Assembly: GCA_963576565.1 (NCBI GenBank)
Contig: OY755046.1
Location: 64,825,379-64,889,378, forward strand
From: Aspidapion aeneum
Taxonomy: Eukaryota; Arthropoda; Insecta; Coleoptera; Brentidae
Reading direction: 5' to 3'
Length of the DNA: 64,000 bases
Position numbers and translations under genes: made by a program
The notes under the pieces: generated by a model
Database searches by the model: none
The model's input: only the letters and a program-made list of their open reading frames with translations
Told to the model about the DNA's origin: nothing
Shown: one piece after another, positions 22,640-32,992 of the stretch
Layout: each line of letters starts with the position of its first letter
How positions within the stretch are numbered: position 1 is the first letter of the stretch

Positions 22640-23556
22640 GGAACGCCTCAGGCACTTATTTTTATCTTTTTCTGTACCCAAAGAAGTCGTAAGCGGAATA
22701 TTTCTTAGACTTCAGGTCAAATGGTTTTTCAAAATCGCTAATTTGGATTTCTTTAGATGGACTAATATTAGGGCTATGAAAATCTGTATTTTCGTCAGAG
22801 TAGCTAGAGATATCACCTTCATCTGAGCTTCCAAGTTGCTCTTCAGGCAATTCGTCTTGGTAGTCACGGACATTGACGTCTTTACTTGTACTTGGCGCAT
22901 ATATGTCTCTTGTTATTGTCCTGCCAAGTTTCGTGACATATGCCTTTGTTTCTGCGGCTTGCTATTTTCTATTTTTGGCAAATCATTTGAGATTTCTGTA
23001 AATCTTTTATTTATTTGATTTATATGTCTTTTCCATAACTGTTGGTTTGGCAAACGACATAAATACACTGTTTTTCCTAGCTTTTTCTCAATAACAGCTT
23101 CTGTCCATGACTTTTTGTTTGCTTCTCTGTAATCTCTAACAACTACTCTTTCCCCCTCTTTAAATTCTCTGAAAGTCTCTTTCTTGTTGGGTTAGTTGTT
23201 TCAACCAGCGTATTTTTCTGTTCTTCTTCTATGACCTTATGTCTTAGTAAGTCAAGTCGTGTTCTTAGTTTGCGTCCAAACATTAACTGAGCTGGAGGTA
23301 CTTTTGTTACACAGTGATCTGCATTTCTATAGGTCAATAAAAATCTCGATAGAAGTGTTTCTATCAGTGTATTACTATTTATTGGATCATCCAGCGTTGT
23401 TTTGATTTTTTTCTTAAATGTTTTAACACAATTCTCTGCAAAACCATTACTTTGACTATTATAGGGTGGAATTGTCAAGTGTTTAATGCCGTTTTTTTGT
23501 AAAAACGATTCGAGTTCTCTTGACACAAAGGAAATCCCATCTACGCCGCACTAACA
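22640..23556 (-). pseudogene. Ty3/gypsy retrotransposon integrase fragment
   Basis: Read on the minus strand from 23556, the frame opens DGISFVSRELESFLQKNGIK, then LTIPPYNSQSNGFAENCVK, the C-terminal half of the retroviral-type integrase core with its N/E end. It continues with LLTYRNADHC and PAQLMFGRKLRTRLDLL. After a frameshift near 23165 the following domain is recognisable: VVVRDYREANKKSW, then KTVYLCRLPNQQLWKRHINQ, a DNA-binding tail usual in gypsy elements. A serine/aspartate-rich tail follows (22662-22850). The N-terminal zinc finger, protease, RT and gag are missing, and no flanking LTR was identified. Dead fragment. Confidence 0.85.
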
Positions 23557-24058
23557 CAGTTTAAGTTAGGTTTTATGGTTTTATTTAACAATAATTATAA
23601 TTACTACTAACATTAAATACATATTGTCTACAAAATGTGTATCTTCTAGATACTCTCGACTTCTGACTATTGTACTTGTCTTCACTGTTAACTACGTGTG
23701 GGACGTTACATTCTCAGCTTACAACTAACTGCTAAAATTTTTTGGAGATGCTTTTATGAAAAACCGTTTGCCATTGATAGGATATCGAGATGTGTTTTGT
23801 TTCCTGTATAAACATCATCGATGACCGATTAATCGCTTCTTGCTTATAATAATTCTGTATTCAATTTATTACTTTTAATACAATTTGAACTATATTCAGA
23901 AGTTCATTTCCTTAGATTGTTTAGGGTTAATGTGCACTTGCTTATAAACGTAACTTGTTCCATTTACTTAATAGGACATTATTTTCTGTCCTGAAAATAT
24001 AATAATAATAATAATATACATGATTTTGTAGGGAATGTTGAAGTTTTCAAATGCACTC
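23557..24058. other. No gene recognised
   Basis: The region starts abruptly where the integrase homology stops (ACTAACACAGTTTAAGTTAG), which may be the edge of an LTR or another insertion. I could not find a matching copy. An (AAT)n run lies near 24000-24013. Confidence 0.4.
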
Positions 24059-24060
24059 TA

Positions 24061-24364
24061 GTCCTTGCCATCCTCTTTATTTATCATATGCATACTGACA
24101 GCATAAAGTAATATATACTACGTAGTATATTACTCTATGTTGACAGCAACAAAAAAAATCTAAAAAAATGGCATGTTTTTGAGTTGTTTTTGTCTATTAG
24201 TTTTTTTGTCAACCTACAGTCAGCATTTTCAATCCAAAGACAGTGACAGTTTTACCTTTAATTTTATACCAACATGACATATTTAATTTTTAATATATTT
24301 CTGGTTAAGAAATATGTTTATTTTATGCACAAAATCACAAAAGTGTAACTGCCTATAGTAGGAT
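24061..24364. mobile_element. MITE with GTCCTTGCCAT termini, copy 2
   Basis: It is the reverse orientation of the element at 5999-6275: GTCCTTGCCATCCTCTTTAT at the left and a worn right end (CTGCCTATAGTAGGATTA). It shares TACCAACATGACATATTTA and ACTGACAGCATAAAG segments. It carries a palindromic insert, ATACTACGTAGTAT, at about 24115. Confidence 0.75.
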
Positions 24365-24559
24365 TAGATTTAAATACGATTTTATGGAATTGCTCCATTT
24401 TTGATGGACACTGTACTTGTCTAAGGGGAATCACCCTGTAAATAAATATGTCAGACAAAGAAAAATTGATTCTGCAGTTCGCCTAGGCTAAAGTAACTGA
24501 CTAAGACTAATCACTTACTCTAGTCTCAACTGATCCTTCCTGCGTTATCCTTGTCTGAT
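24365..24559. other. No gene recognised
   Basis: It contains a mildly palindromic segment around TTGTCTGATAATATGTGTTAGACAAG (about 24549-24576), possibly a worn miniature element. Confidence 0.35.
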
Positions 24560-24960
24560 AATATGTGTTAGACAAGGGCAGATATACCGGGAACTAACCC
24601 GAGATAAGTTTGATTGTCAATTCAGCTAACCCTAAGGTCGATTTTAACAGAATTTTAAGCAGTAAACTTGTCTTGCAGAGCCTGATTTCCAACACGACAG
24701 CTGCGCGCACAGCGAATTCAAAGGTGCAGACTCGAAATAAGCCAATGGCAGCCAGCCATTTTTAAATGGCGTTCATTGTAAGCAACGCCCTTCAACTTCG
24801 TAAAGCGTCGTCGCAATGAGCATTTTCTTGGACTGGAGTGTACCCTATAGAAAATTAGTTTGTGTGGTGCTGAAGTCACGTGAGTTTATAATTCAGTGCG
24901 GCGTCCATTTTTTTCGTGTCGGTTTTTGCATATGTATATTTCAATCTCGAGGTAAGCTCC
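24560..24960 (+). other. Possible host promoter and first exon
   Basis: This is the least AT-rich non-repetitive stretch in the neighbourhood. It has no partner elsewhere in the window and contains GCGCGCACAGCG and CGTAAAGCGTCGTCGC. A CACGTG E-box lies at 24877-24882. A small frame from ATG 24816 runs open through a good splice donor, CGAG|GTAAGC, at 24951/24952. The 222-bp array downstream would then lie in an intron. I do not recognise the encoded residues, no acceptor or second exon is identified, and the reading is inference only. Confidence 0.3.
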
Positions 24961-25464
24961 ATATTTGATCACAGTCTGTCATCTGAAGTGTGCTAATAAA
25001 AATCGTTTGTCTGAATCAAGTACTCCTTGTCTAAGTATCATTTTTAGTTATCTATTTGTTTTTATGGAAACAAATATGGCGTCTTCAGACATGAATCTTA
25101 ATTTATGTGCTGAGAAATATAATAAGTATTAATGATATGCAACCCACTTGGATAACATGTGTCTATTTTTAGCTTGGACTATATTTTTTATATGTCATAT
25201 TGTCTTGGTTTTGCATGTATGTATATCTATTTCTTTTGGTAGATATTTTTATATCTATTTGTTTGCCTTTTAAACCACAATATCTTCTGTTATCAAATAA
25301 TTTTGTGTAGTAACTTTCCTAAAATTTGTTCAAGCCTCATTTATGTGTTTTCTACCTGACCTAGGCTACTCTGAAAATCTCAAGGATTTTTTCACTGAAA
25401 ATATGCTACACAATTCAGGGTTCATAATCGTTTTTAAGTCTAGTTTGTTGACACTAAGTATCTT
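24961..25464. other. No gene recognised
   Basis: Unique AT-rich sequence leading into the 222-bp array. The last 60 bases already resemble array sequence (CAAGTTTCTGACAATATTTT). Confidence 0.4.
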
Positions 25465-28400
25465 AGCGCAAGTTTCTGACAATATTTTAGTTTGTAATAT
25501 TATTTTGTGACTCTTACACATACAGTTCTAAGGATGATAGAGTAATCTTTGACTAAAAATTATAGAGAGGTCAAATAGACCAATTTTAACTAGTTTGGCA
25601 AAATTTAACACCCAGAATAAATATAGAATAGAAAAGGGCTTTAGTTTTCAAGTTCTTGATAATACTTTTGTTTGTAATATTATTTTGTTTGTCTTACATA
25701 CAGTTCTAAGAATGTTACAGTAATCTTTGACTAAAAAAATCTATTTATATTTTACTGTTCCTTATCTATGGGTTCACGTTTCAGGACAGTAAGGTCAAAT
25801 AGACCCATTTTATCTAGTTTGGCAAAGTTGAACACCCAGAATATATATAGAATAGAAAAGGGCTTTGGTTTTTAAGTTCTTGGCAATATTGTTGTTTGTA
25901 ATATTATATGCTGTGCCCTACATACAGTTCTAAGGATGTTACAGTAATCTATGACTAAAAAAGGCTAGTTATATTTTACTTTTTCTTATCTGGGTTCATA
26001 TTTCATGACAGAGAGGTCAAATAGACCAATTTTCTCTAGTTTGGCAAAGTTGAACACCCAGAATAAATATAGAATAGAAAAGGGCTTTGGTTTTCAAGTT
26101 CATGACAATATTTTTGTTTGTAATATTATTTTATGTATCTTACATACAGTTCAAAGGATGTTACAGTAATCTTTGACTAAACAAGGCTAGTTATATTTTA
26201 CTGTTCCTTATCTAGGTTCATATTTTATGATAGGGAGGTTAAATAGACCAATTTTAGCTAGTTTGACAAAGTTGAACACTCAGAATAAATGTAGAATAGA
26301 AAAGGGCTTTAGTTTTCAAGTTCTTGACAATATTTTAGATTGTAATCTTATTTTGTGTGTCTTATATATGGTTCTAAGGATGTTACAGTAATCTTTGACT
26401 AAAAAAGGCCAGCTATATTTTACTGTTCCTTATCTAGGTTCATATTGCATAATAGAGAGGTCAAATAGACCCATTTTATCTAGTTTGGCAAAGTTGAACA
26501 CCCAGAATAAATATAGAATAGAAAAGGGCTTTGGTTTTCAAGTTCTTGACAATATTTTTGTTTGTAATATTATTTTATGTATCTTACATACAGTTCGAAG
26601 GATGTTATAGTAATCTTTGGCTAAACAAGGCAAGTTATATTTTACTGTTCCTTATCTAGGTTCATATTTTATGATAGGGAGGTTAAATAGACCAATTTTA
26701 GCTAGTTTGGCAAAGTTGAATACCCAGAATAAATGTAGAATAGAAAAGGGCTTTAGTTTTCAAGTTCTTGACAATATTTTAGATTGTAATCTTATTTTGT
26801 GTGTCTTATATACGGTTCTAAGGATGTTACAGTAATCTTTGACTAAAAAAGGCCAGCTATACTTTACTGTTTCTTATCTAGGTTCATATTTTATGATGGG
26901 GAGGTCAAATAGACCAATTTTATCTAGTTTGGCAAAGTTGAACACCCAGAATAAATATAGAATAGAAAAGGGCTTTGGTTTTCAAGTTCTTGACAATATT
27001 TTTGTTTGTAATATTATTTTATGTATCTTACATACAGTTCAAAGGATGTTACAGTAATCTTTGACTAAACAAGGCTAGTTATATTTTACTGTTCCTTATC
27101 TAGGTTCATATTTTATGATAGGGAGGTTAAATAGACCAATTTTATCTAGTTTGGCAAAGTTGAACACCCAGAATAAATATAGAATAAAAAAATGTGTGTG
27201 TTTTATATACAGTTCTAAGGATGTTACAATAATCTTTGACTAAAAGGCTTTACTGTTCCTTATCTGAGTTCATATTTTATGATAGAGAGGTCAAATAGGC
27301 CAATTTTATCAAGTTTGGCAAAATTGAACACCCAGGATAAATATAGAATATAAAAGAGCTTTAGTTTTAAAGTTTTTGACAGTATTTTTGTTTGTAATAT
27401 TATTTCATGTATCTTACATACAGTTCCAGTTCATATTTCACGCTGGGGGGGGGGGGGTCAAATAGACCAATTTTATCTAGTTTGGCAGAATAAATATAGA
27501 ATAGAAAAGGGCTTTAGTTTTCAAGTTCTTGGCAATATTGTTGTTTGTAATATTATTTCATGTCTCTTACATACAGTTCCAAGGATGTTACAGTAATCTT
27601 TGACTAAAAAAGGCTATTTATATTTTGCTGTTCCTTATCTAGGTTCATATTTTATGATAGAGAGGTCAAATAGACTAATTTTATCTGGTTTCGCAAAATT
27701 GAACTTCCAGAATAAATATAGAATATAAAAGAGCTTTAGTTTTCAATTTTTTGACAATAGTATTGTTTGTAATATTATTTTTTGTGTCTTATATATAGTT
27801 CTAAGGATGTTACAGAAATATTTGACCAAAAAAGGCTAGTTATATTTTAATGTTCCTTATCTAGATTCATATTTTATGATAGGGAGGTTAAATAGACCAA
27901 TTTTATCTAGTTTGGCAAAGTTGAACACCCAGAATAAATATAGAATAAAAAATGTGTGTGTTTTATATACAGTTCTAAGGATGTTACAATAATCTTTGAC
28001 TAAAAGGCTTTACTGTTCCTTATCTGAGTTCATATTTTATGATAGAGAGGTCAAATAGGCCAATTTTATCAAGTTTGGCAAAATTGAACACCCAGGATAA
28101 ATATAGAATATAAAAGAGCTTTAGTTTTCAAGTTTTTGACAGTATTTTTGTTTGTAATATTATTTCATGTCTCTTACATACAGTTCCAAGGATGTTCCAG
28201 TAATCTTTGACTAAAAAAGGCTATTTATATTTTGCTGTTCCTTATCTAGGTTCATATTTTATGATAGAGAGGTTAAATAGACCAATTTTATCTAGTTTGG
28301 CAAAGTTGAACACCCAGAATAAATATAGAATAAAAAATGTGTGTGTTTTATATACAGTTCTAAGGATGTTACCATAATCTTTGACTAAAAGGCTTTACTG

Positions 28401-29260
28401 TTCCTTATCTGAGTTCATATTTTATGATAGAGAGGTCAAATAGGCCAATTTTATCAAGTTTGGCAAAATTGAACACCCAGGATAAATATAGAATATAAAA
28501 GAGCTTTAGTTTTTAAGTTTTTGACAGTATTTTTGTTTGTAATATTATTTCATGTCTCTTACATACATACAGTTCCAAGGATGTTACAGTAATCTTTGAC
28601 TAAAATATATATGTGGTATATTTTACTGTTCCTTATTTAGGTTCATATTTCACGCTGGGGGGGGGGGTCAAATAGACCAATTTTATCTAGTTTGGCAGAA
28701 TAAATATAGAATAGAAAAGGGCTTTAGTTTTCAAGTTCTTGGCAATATTGTTGTTTGTAATATTATTTCATGTCTCTTACATACAGTTCCAAGGATGTTA
28801 CAGTAATCTTTGACTAAAAAAGGCTATTTATATTTTGCTGTTCCTTATCTAGGTTCATATTTTATGATAGGGAGGTCAAATAGACCAATTTTATCTAGTT
28901 TGGCAAAGTTGAACACCCAGAATAAATATAGAATAGAAAAGGGCTTTGGTTTTCAAGTTCATGACAATATTTTTGTTTGTAATATTATTTTATGTATCTT
29001 ACATACAGTTCTAAGGATGTTACAGTAATCTATGACTAAAACAGGCTAGTTATATTTTACTGTTCCTTATCTAGGTTCATATTTCATGAGAGGGGGGGAT
29101 CAAGTTCTTTATCCAGGTTCATATTTTATGATAGGGGGGGTCAACTAGAATAATTTTATCTAGTTGGGTAAAATTAGAGTCCCTGTATGTTGACATATTT
29201 GGATATAATATATCCAAGTATGTCAACATACAGGGACTCTAGGTAAAGTTGAACACCCAC
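25465..29260. repeat. Satellite-like array of ~222-bp units
   Basis: About 17 to 18 head-to-tail units share AGGTCAAATAGACCAATTTT, TAGTTTGGCAAAGTTGAACA, CCCAGAATAAATATAGAATA, TACAGTTCTAAGGATGTTAC and CTGTTCCTTATCTAGGTTCA. Intact neighbours start at 26395, 26617 and 26839, exactly 222 bp apart. Units from about 27180 on include a shortened type (AAAAAATGTGTGTGTTTTAT) that recurs at about 27186, 27947 and 28333, so a higher-order pattern exists. Because 222 is divisible by 3, the same 72-codon frame reopens in each unit and stops at the unit end. I regard those frames as incidental. Confidence 0.92.
29176..29240. mobile_element. 65-bp palindromic insertion in the last array unit
   Basis: AGAGTCCCTGTATGTTGACA on the left is mirrored by TGTCAACATACAGGGACTCT on the right, arms of roughly 30 bp with a TATAATATA-type centre. 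It splits the array phrase GGCAAAGTTGAACA, so it is an insertion younger than the array unit. Confidence 0.8.
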
Positions 29261-30029
29261 AACATATGAATTCATATTTTCTAATCAATATTAACACAAA
29301 TAATTAGTGTTAGAGAAGTCAGATAGACCAATTTCATCAAGTATGCTCAAATTAAATATCTAGGTATCTATATCTGCGTTTTCTTTAAATAAAGTAAGAA
29401 TGCTTACAGGAGTTTTAAGGTATTTTAGATATATGTATAAATAAAACAAAGTAGGTAGGATTTGAAAAAATAATTCTAGACTTAAAGGACCTCTATTATC
29501 CCAAAATTGTGACGACCCTGAACAGGCCAAATTTCTACCTACAGCCTTAAGTAATCAGTAACCTCTTCAGAGTTCAAAAACCTCTCGATATACATCTCCC
29601 TATCTTTCTCTTTTCCGCAGAAACGAACAAGGAAAGAGATATTAATTATGTTTGGGTGTTGTGTTTCCCTTTCACTCGTTTGAATAGTGATCGACGAAGA
29701 GGGGGAGATGTAATCTAACCCACAAAAGGGCGTATTCGGTTCCTTTATGATGAAGGGGCTTTTGGGAAAACGCAGCAGGGGTAGTCTTGCCTGGCCTGGC
29801 GTGTCGGCACCCCTAGGCAGCAAAACGGCGTAGATATATTCGTTCTTTCTCTTTTTTTCCGCTGTGTTGGCAAGCACCCGTGTTTTTGGGGCTTTATTTT
29901 GGCCAGTGGTGGCGCTTGCTTCTTTTTAAGTTTATCGTAAATTTTCAAATGATCTATAGGTATGTTTATGTTTATCATTTTTTCTACCTTCAGGATCTAA
30001 GGAATTCTATTTATATATATACATATTTA
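29261..30029. other. No gene firmly recognised
   Basis: The first 130 bp are worn array sequence. 29539-29877 holds a 112-codon minus-strand frame in locally GC-richer DNA. It has no domain I know and no repeat partner here. It could be part of an LTR, given the TGTGACGACCCTGAACAGG start at 29508, but no second LTR is visible. Confidence 0.35.
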
Positions 30030-31355
30030 TCGGTTTCACAACGTGTTACGTCTTCCGATACCCAATCTCCACTCGTTCTGTTTGCCCATAATTCATCATC
30101 TAGGCCTTCTATTCTTATTTCACTGTCTACTTCTTCTCTCCAGCTTCTCCTTGGCCGTCCTCGTTTTCTTCGGCCAGTTGGTTTCCATTGTAGTATTTGT
30201 TTAGGTAGTCTTTCATCATTCATTCTTTGTACATGTCCGTACTACACCAGTTGTTTTGTTCTTATATCATCCACTAAAGTACATTCACCCACTGTCATAA
30301 TTTCTCTTATTCTTTGATTTGTAACTCTTTCTCTTTTTGATTTTCCTACTGCTCTTCTCCAATAGTCCATCTCCGTAGCGGAAAGCATTATTTCTGTTCT
30401 ATCCTTGATTGGCCATACTTCTGAGCCGTATGTAATAATACTTTTTACAATGGTGTTATATAGAAGCCTTTTGTTATGTTTTGATATACTTTGGTCCCAA
30501 ATTATTCCATTTAATAAAGTTATTGCTTTTCTTCCTTTCTTCTTCTTTTATAGCTTTGTCTAGTGTTCCGTCAGCTGTAATTTTTAGACCTAAGTATTTA
30601 TACTTATCACAGGACTGAATTCGCTACCCAGTATTTAAGATTAGATCCTGTTTCGTTCCACCGATACACATATACTCTGTCTTATTGAGATTAACCTCTA
30701 GTCCCCACTTATTGTACTCTTCTATTAGTTTTCCTGTCATATATTCGAGGTCGTCATAATCCTGAGCCACTACTATCTGATCATCGACGAAACCTAAAGT
30801 ATACAAGGTGGTTTCGTCCAACGGAATTCCCATGTTTTGACATTTTCTCTTCCATACTTTAAGGACTTGTTCCAAGTATATCTTGAAGAGCATAGGCGAG
30901 ATACAGCAACCTTGTTTAAGACCTTTATTTACTTGAAAGCCTTTGGTTAGTTTTGCTTTTATTTTAAATTTTGCCTTACTATTGCGGTATAACTCTTTGA
31001 TGGCCTTAATTTATTAAGTTGTACGCTTATGTTTGTGTTTTCCAACGCTTTCCAAAGTAGATTTAGTGGTATACTATCATATGCCTTCTGCAAATCGACG
31101 TAAAGCAGATGCAGCTCTTGTCCGTATGCCATTTTCTTTTCAATAACTTGGGTTATACAAAAGAGAGGATCTGAAGTCGATCTACCCGCCCTGCAACCGG
31201 CTTGTTCTTCTGCATCCATGTCTTTATATTAGCTCTCCACTCTATTTCTTATTATTTTACCGTATATTCTGCTTAGCGTACTAGTCATAGATATACCTCT
31301 ATAATTTTCACGTATATCTTTCCTTCCTTTTTTGTGTATTGTGGATATAATATAA
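30030..31355 (-). pseudogene. LINE family 2 reverse transcriptase, uninterrupted copy
   Basis: On the minus strand, N to C: ENYRGISMTSTLSRIYGKII-type text near 31310-31230; AGCRAGRSTSDPLFCITQVI (31219 onward); LLYVDLQKAYDSIPLNLLWK; a gap; then CQNMGIPLDETTLYTLGFVD with a degraded FADD motif (FVDD) in 30624-30893; and EEYNKWGLEVNLNKTEYMCI. It ends with QLVWYGHVQRMNDERLPKQI and GRRKRGRPRRSWREEVDSEI (about 30290-30120). Frameshifts near 31010, 30900 and 30550, and the V in place of A in the active site, mark it as dead. It provides the empty site for the insertion in the sister copy at 42826-45235. Confidence 0.88.
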
Positions 31356-31852
31356 AATCTTAAATTTCATTTGTTCTTTTAATATATCTTATTTTTTCAT
31401 TTAAAATGATGGATCTGATACCTTCCTAACCCATTAGTACACTCCAGGGAACACATTTTCGACGTTATCTCAAAAAAAAATTCATGGTGAACAATACCTT
31501 CTCTAGACATTGCTGCGCAAGCTTTGATGGACAAATTAAATAATTGGAACTCTTTAAATTTTCTACAAAGTTTGTTTTAATTTTATGTGTGACTGTAGGC
31601 CATTAAACTCAAATGATTTGAATTCCAAATATCGTTTTAGACTTAATTAATAATTGATAAGACCATGTTTCATTAATTTGAAAAACAAAAAAGCTTTCTA
31701 GGGTGTTGAAAAATCTAAAATATCTACTTAAATATTTCTAAAATATCTACTTAGATATTTATATTTTTTACTATTTTACCTTCCTAGCCCGCGAAGCAAT
31801 GACTAGAGAAGATATATTGAAGATACACATATTTAATAGCCAATATATATAG
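31356..31852. mobile_element. Fragments of the CCTTCCTAGCC MITE family in AT-rich DNA
   Basis: 31421-31521 runs from CCTTCCTAACCCATTAGTAC to ACATTGCTGCGCAAGC, an internally deleted inverted copy of 19311-19550. A second terminus, CCTTCCTAGCCCGCGAAGCA, starts at about 31780. The DNA between them is AT-rich without a gene. Confidence 0.6.
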
Positions 31853-31980
31853 CGAATCAAAATCCATGAAGGAACCAAGCCAATCCGCATAAGAAGAGGT
31901 GTCAGCCAGGGTGACACAACAAACGATATCGCCTTAATAACAGCTATGAAAGAAGAACTCATTAAAATGCTGGAAGAACT

Positions 31981-32036
<56 letters not shown>

Positions 32037-32584
32037 GGGACAAATTGTTAAACTAAAAACAGAAAACCAAACGGCTGAAATCCAGAGACGATTAAGATTG
32101 GCCTAGGCAGCATTCGGTAAATTAAGCTAGATATTAAAAAATAAAAAATATCCTCAGTACCTTAAAACGAAAGTGTATAACCAATTAGTATTCTTCTTGT
32201 GCTCACATATGGATCCCAGACCTGAACGCTTACAAAATCAAACATGGATAAGGTAACAAAAACCCAGAGATCAATAGAAATACAATTATTGTTACAAGTA
32301 AAGCTAACAGATAGAAAAAGGAATGAATGAATAAGAAATAAAACAAAAGTAGGAGATATCAGAGGAGAGGTAGCAAAATAGAAATTTGCCGGTCATAATA
32401 TTAAACAGAAAGACGATCGATGGAACAATGGTAAAATAAAAGAAGTAGGGGAAGACCCCAAATGAGATGAACGGGCGATTTAAAGAAACATGCGGTGACT
32501 AGATGGATGAACAGGGTGATAGACAGAGAAGAGTGAAAGATATTGAGGAAGGCCTATGTCCAAAGATGGATCGAAGAAGGCTAA
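31853..32584 (+). pseudogene. RTE-like reverse transcriptase remnant
   Basis: The frame opens RIKIHEGTKPIRIRRGVSQG, followed by DT, the conserved R-G-x-x-Q-G-D motif of reverse transcriptase. It then joins directly in frame to NDIALITAMKEELIKMLEEL, which normally follows the catalytic FADD. About 80 residues including the active site are deleted. The coding segment is then split by (AT)n at 31983-32034. After it come QIVKLKTENQTAEIQRRIRL and a C-terminal region with many stops, ending in the same tail as at 11110-11400 (GLCPKMDRRR in a shifted frame). Non-functional. Confidence 0.8.
31983..32034. repeat. (AT)26 microsatellite inside an RTE remnant
   Basis: Uninterrupted AT dinucleotides, 52 bp, lie between codons for LEELD and a frame continuing WDKLLN or LGQIVK. 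The minus-strand frame 31771-32043 is an artefact of it. Confidence 0.95.
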
Positions 32585-32992
32585 ATAGATAAAATTAATT
32601 TAAAAAAGTAATTTTAAATTAATTTTTTTAAAAAAATTCCAAAAACTATCTAATATATAAAAAAAAAACTAAAAAAATTATAAAATATGTTTACACGAAA
32701 CATTAGAATAAAAATTAAACAAAAATTCTCGCAGGGTATTGTCCCATTGGCAATATGTTTTATACTTGACAATATCTCTCCGCCACTGTATATTTCTAAT
32801 GCCTGCCTCTAGGGTTTCAGTCCCTTTTCTGTGTGCCTGTATTCCTTTTTCAAATACTAATGAAAAAAATCGGACAAATTGATGTGACTGAACCTCCCTC
32901 CCTTTTAGTTATTATGTTGTAGTTTGAATTTTTAGAGCACCTAGTTTTGCCACAATCGTAATGGGCTTAAGTCAATACCTATTAATACTAAC
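32585..32992. other. No gene recognised
   Basis: It begins with poly-A/T and runs into unique AT-rich sequence. It may include the 3' tail of the RTE remnant. Confidence 0.4.

Noticed and set aside
26395..29028. Repeated 72-residue frames in the 222-bp array as a tandem gene family
   Set aside because: They exist because the period is divisible by 3. There is no domain, many units are broken by deletions, and composition matches the AT-rich unit.
25465..29260. CRISPR array
   Set aside because: Units are 222 bp with no short repeat/unique spacer alternation, and the DNA is eukaryotic.
29539..29877. 112-codon minus-strand frame as a host exon
   Set aside because: No recognised domain, and no clear splice sites with coding continuation. 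Kept only as a remark in the feature list.
31771..32043. 90-codon minus-strand frame with a tyrosine/isoleucine run
   Set aside because: Translation of the (AT)26 microsatellite on the strand opposite to the RTE remnant.
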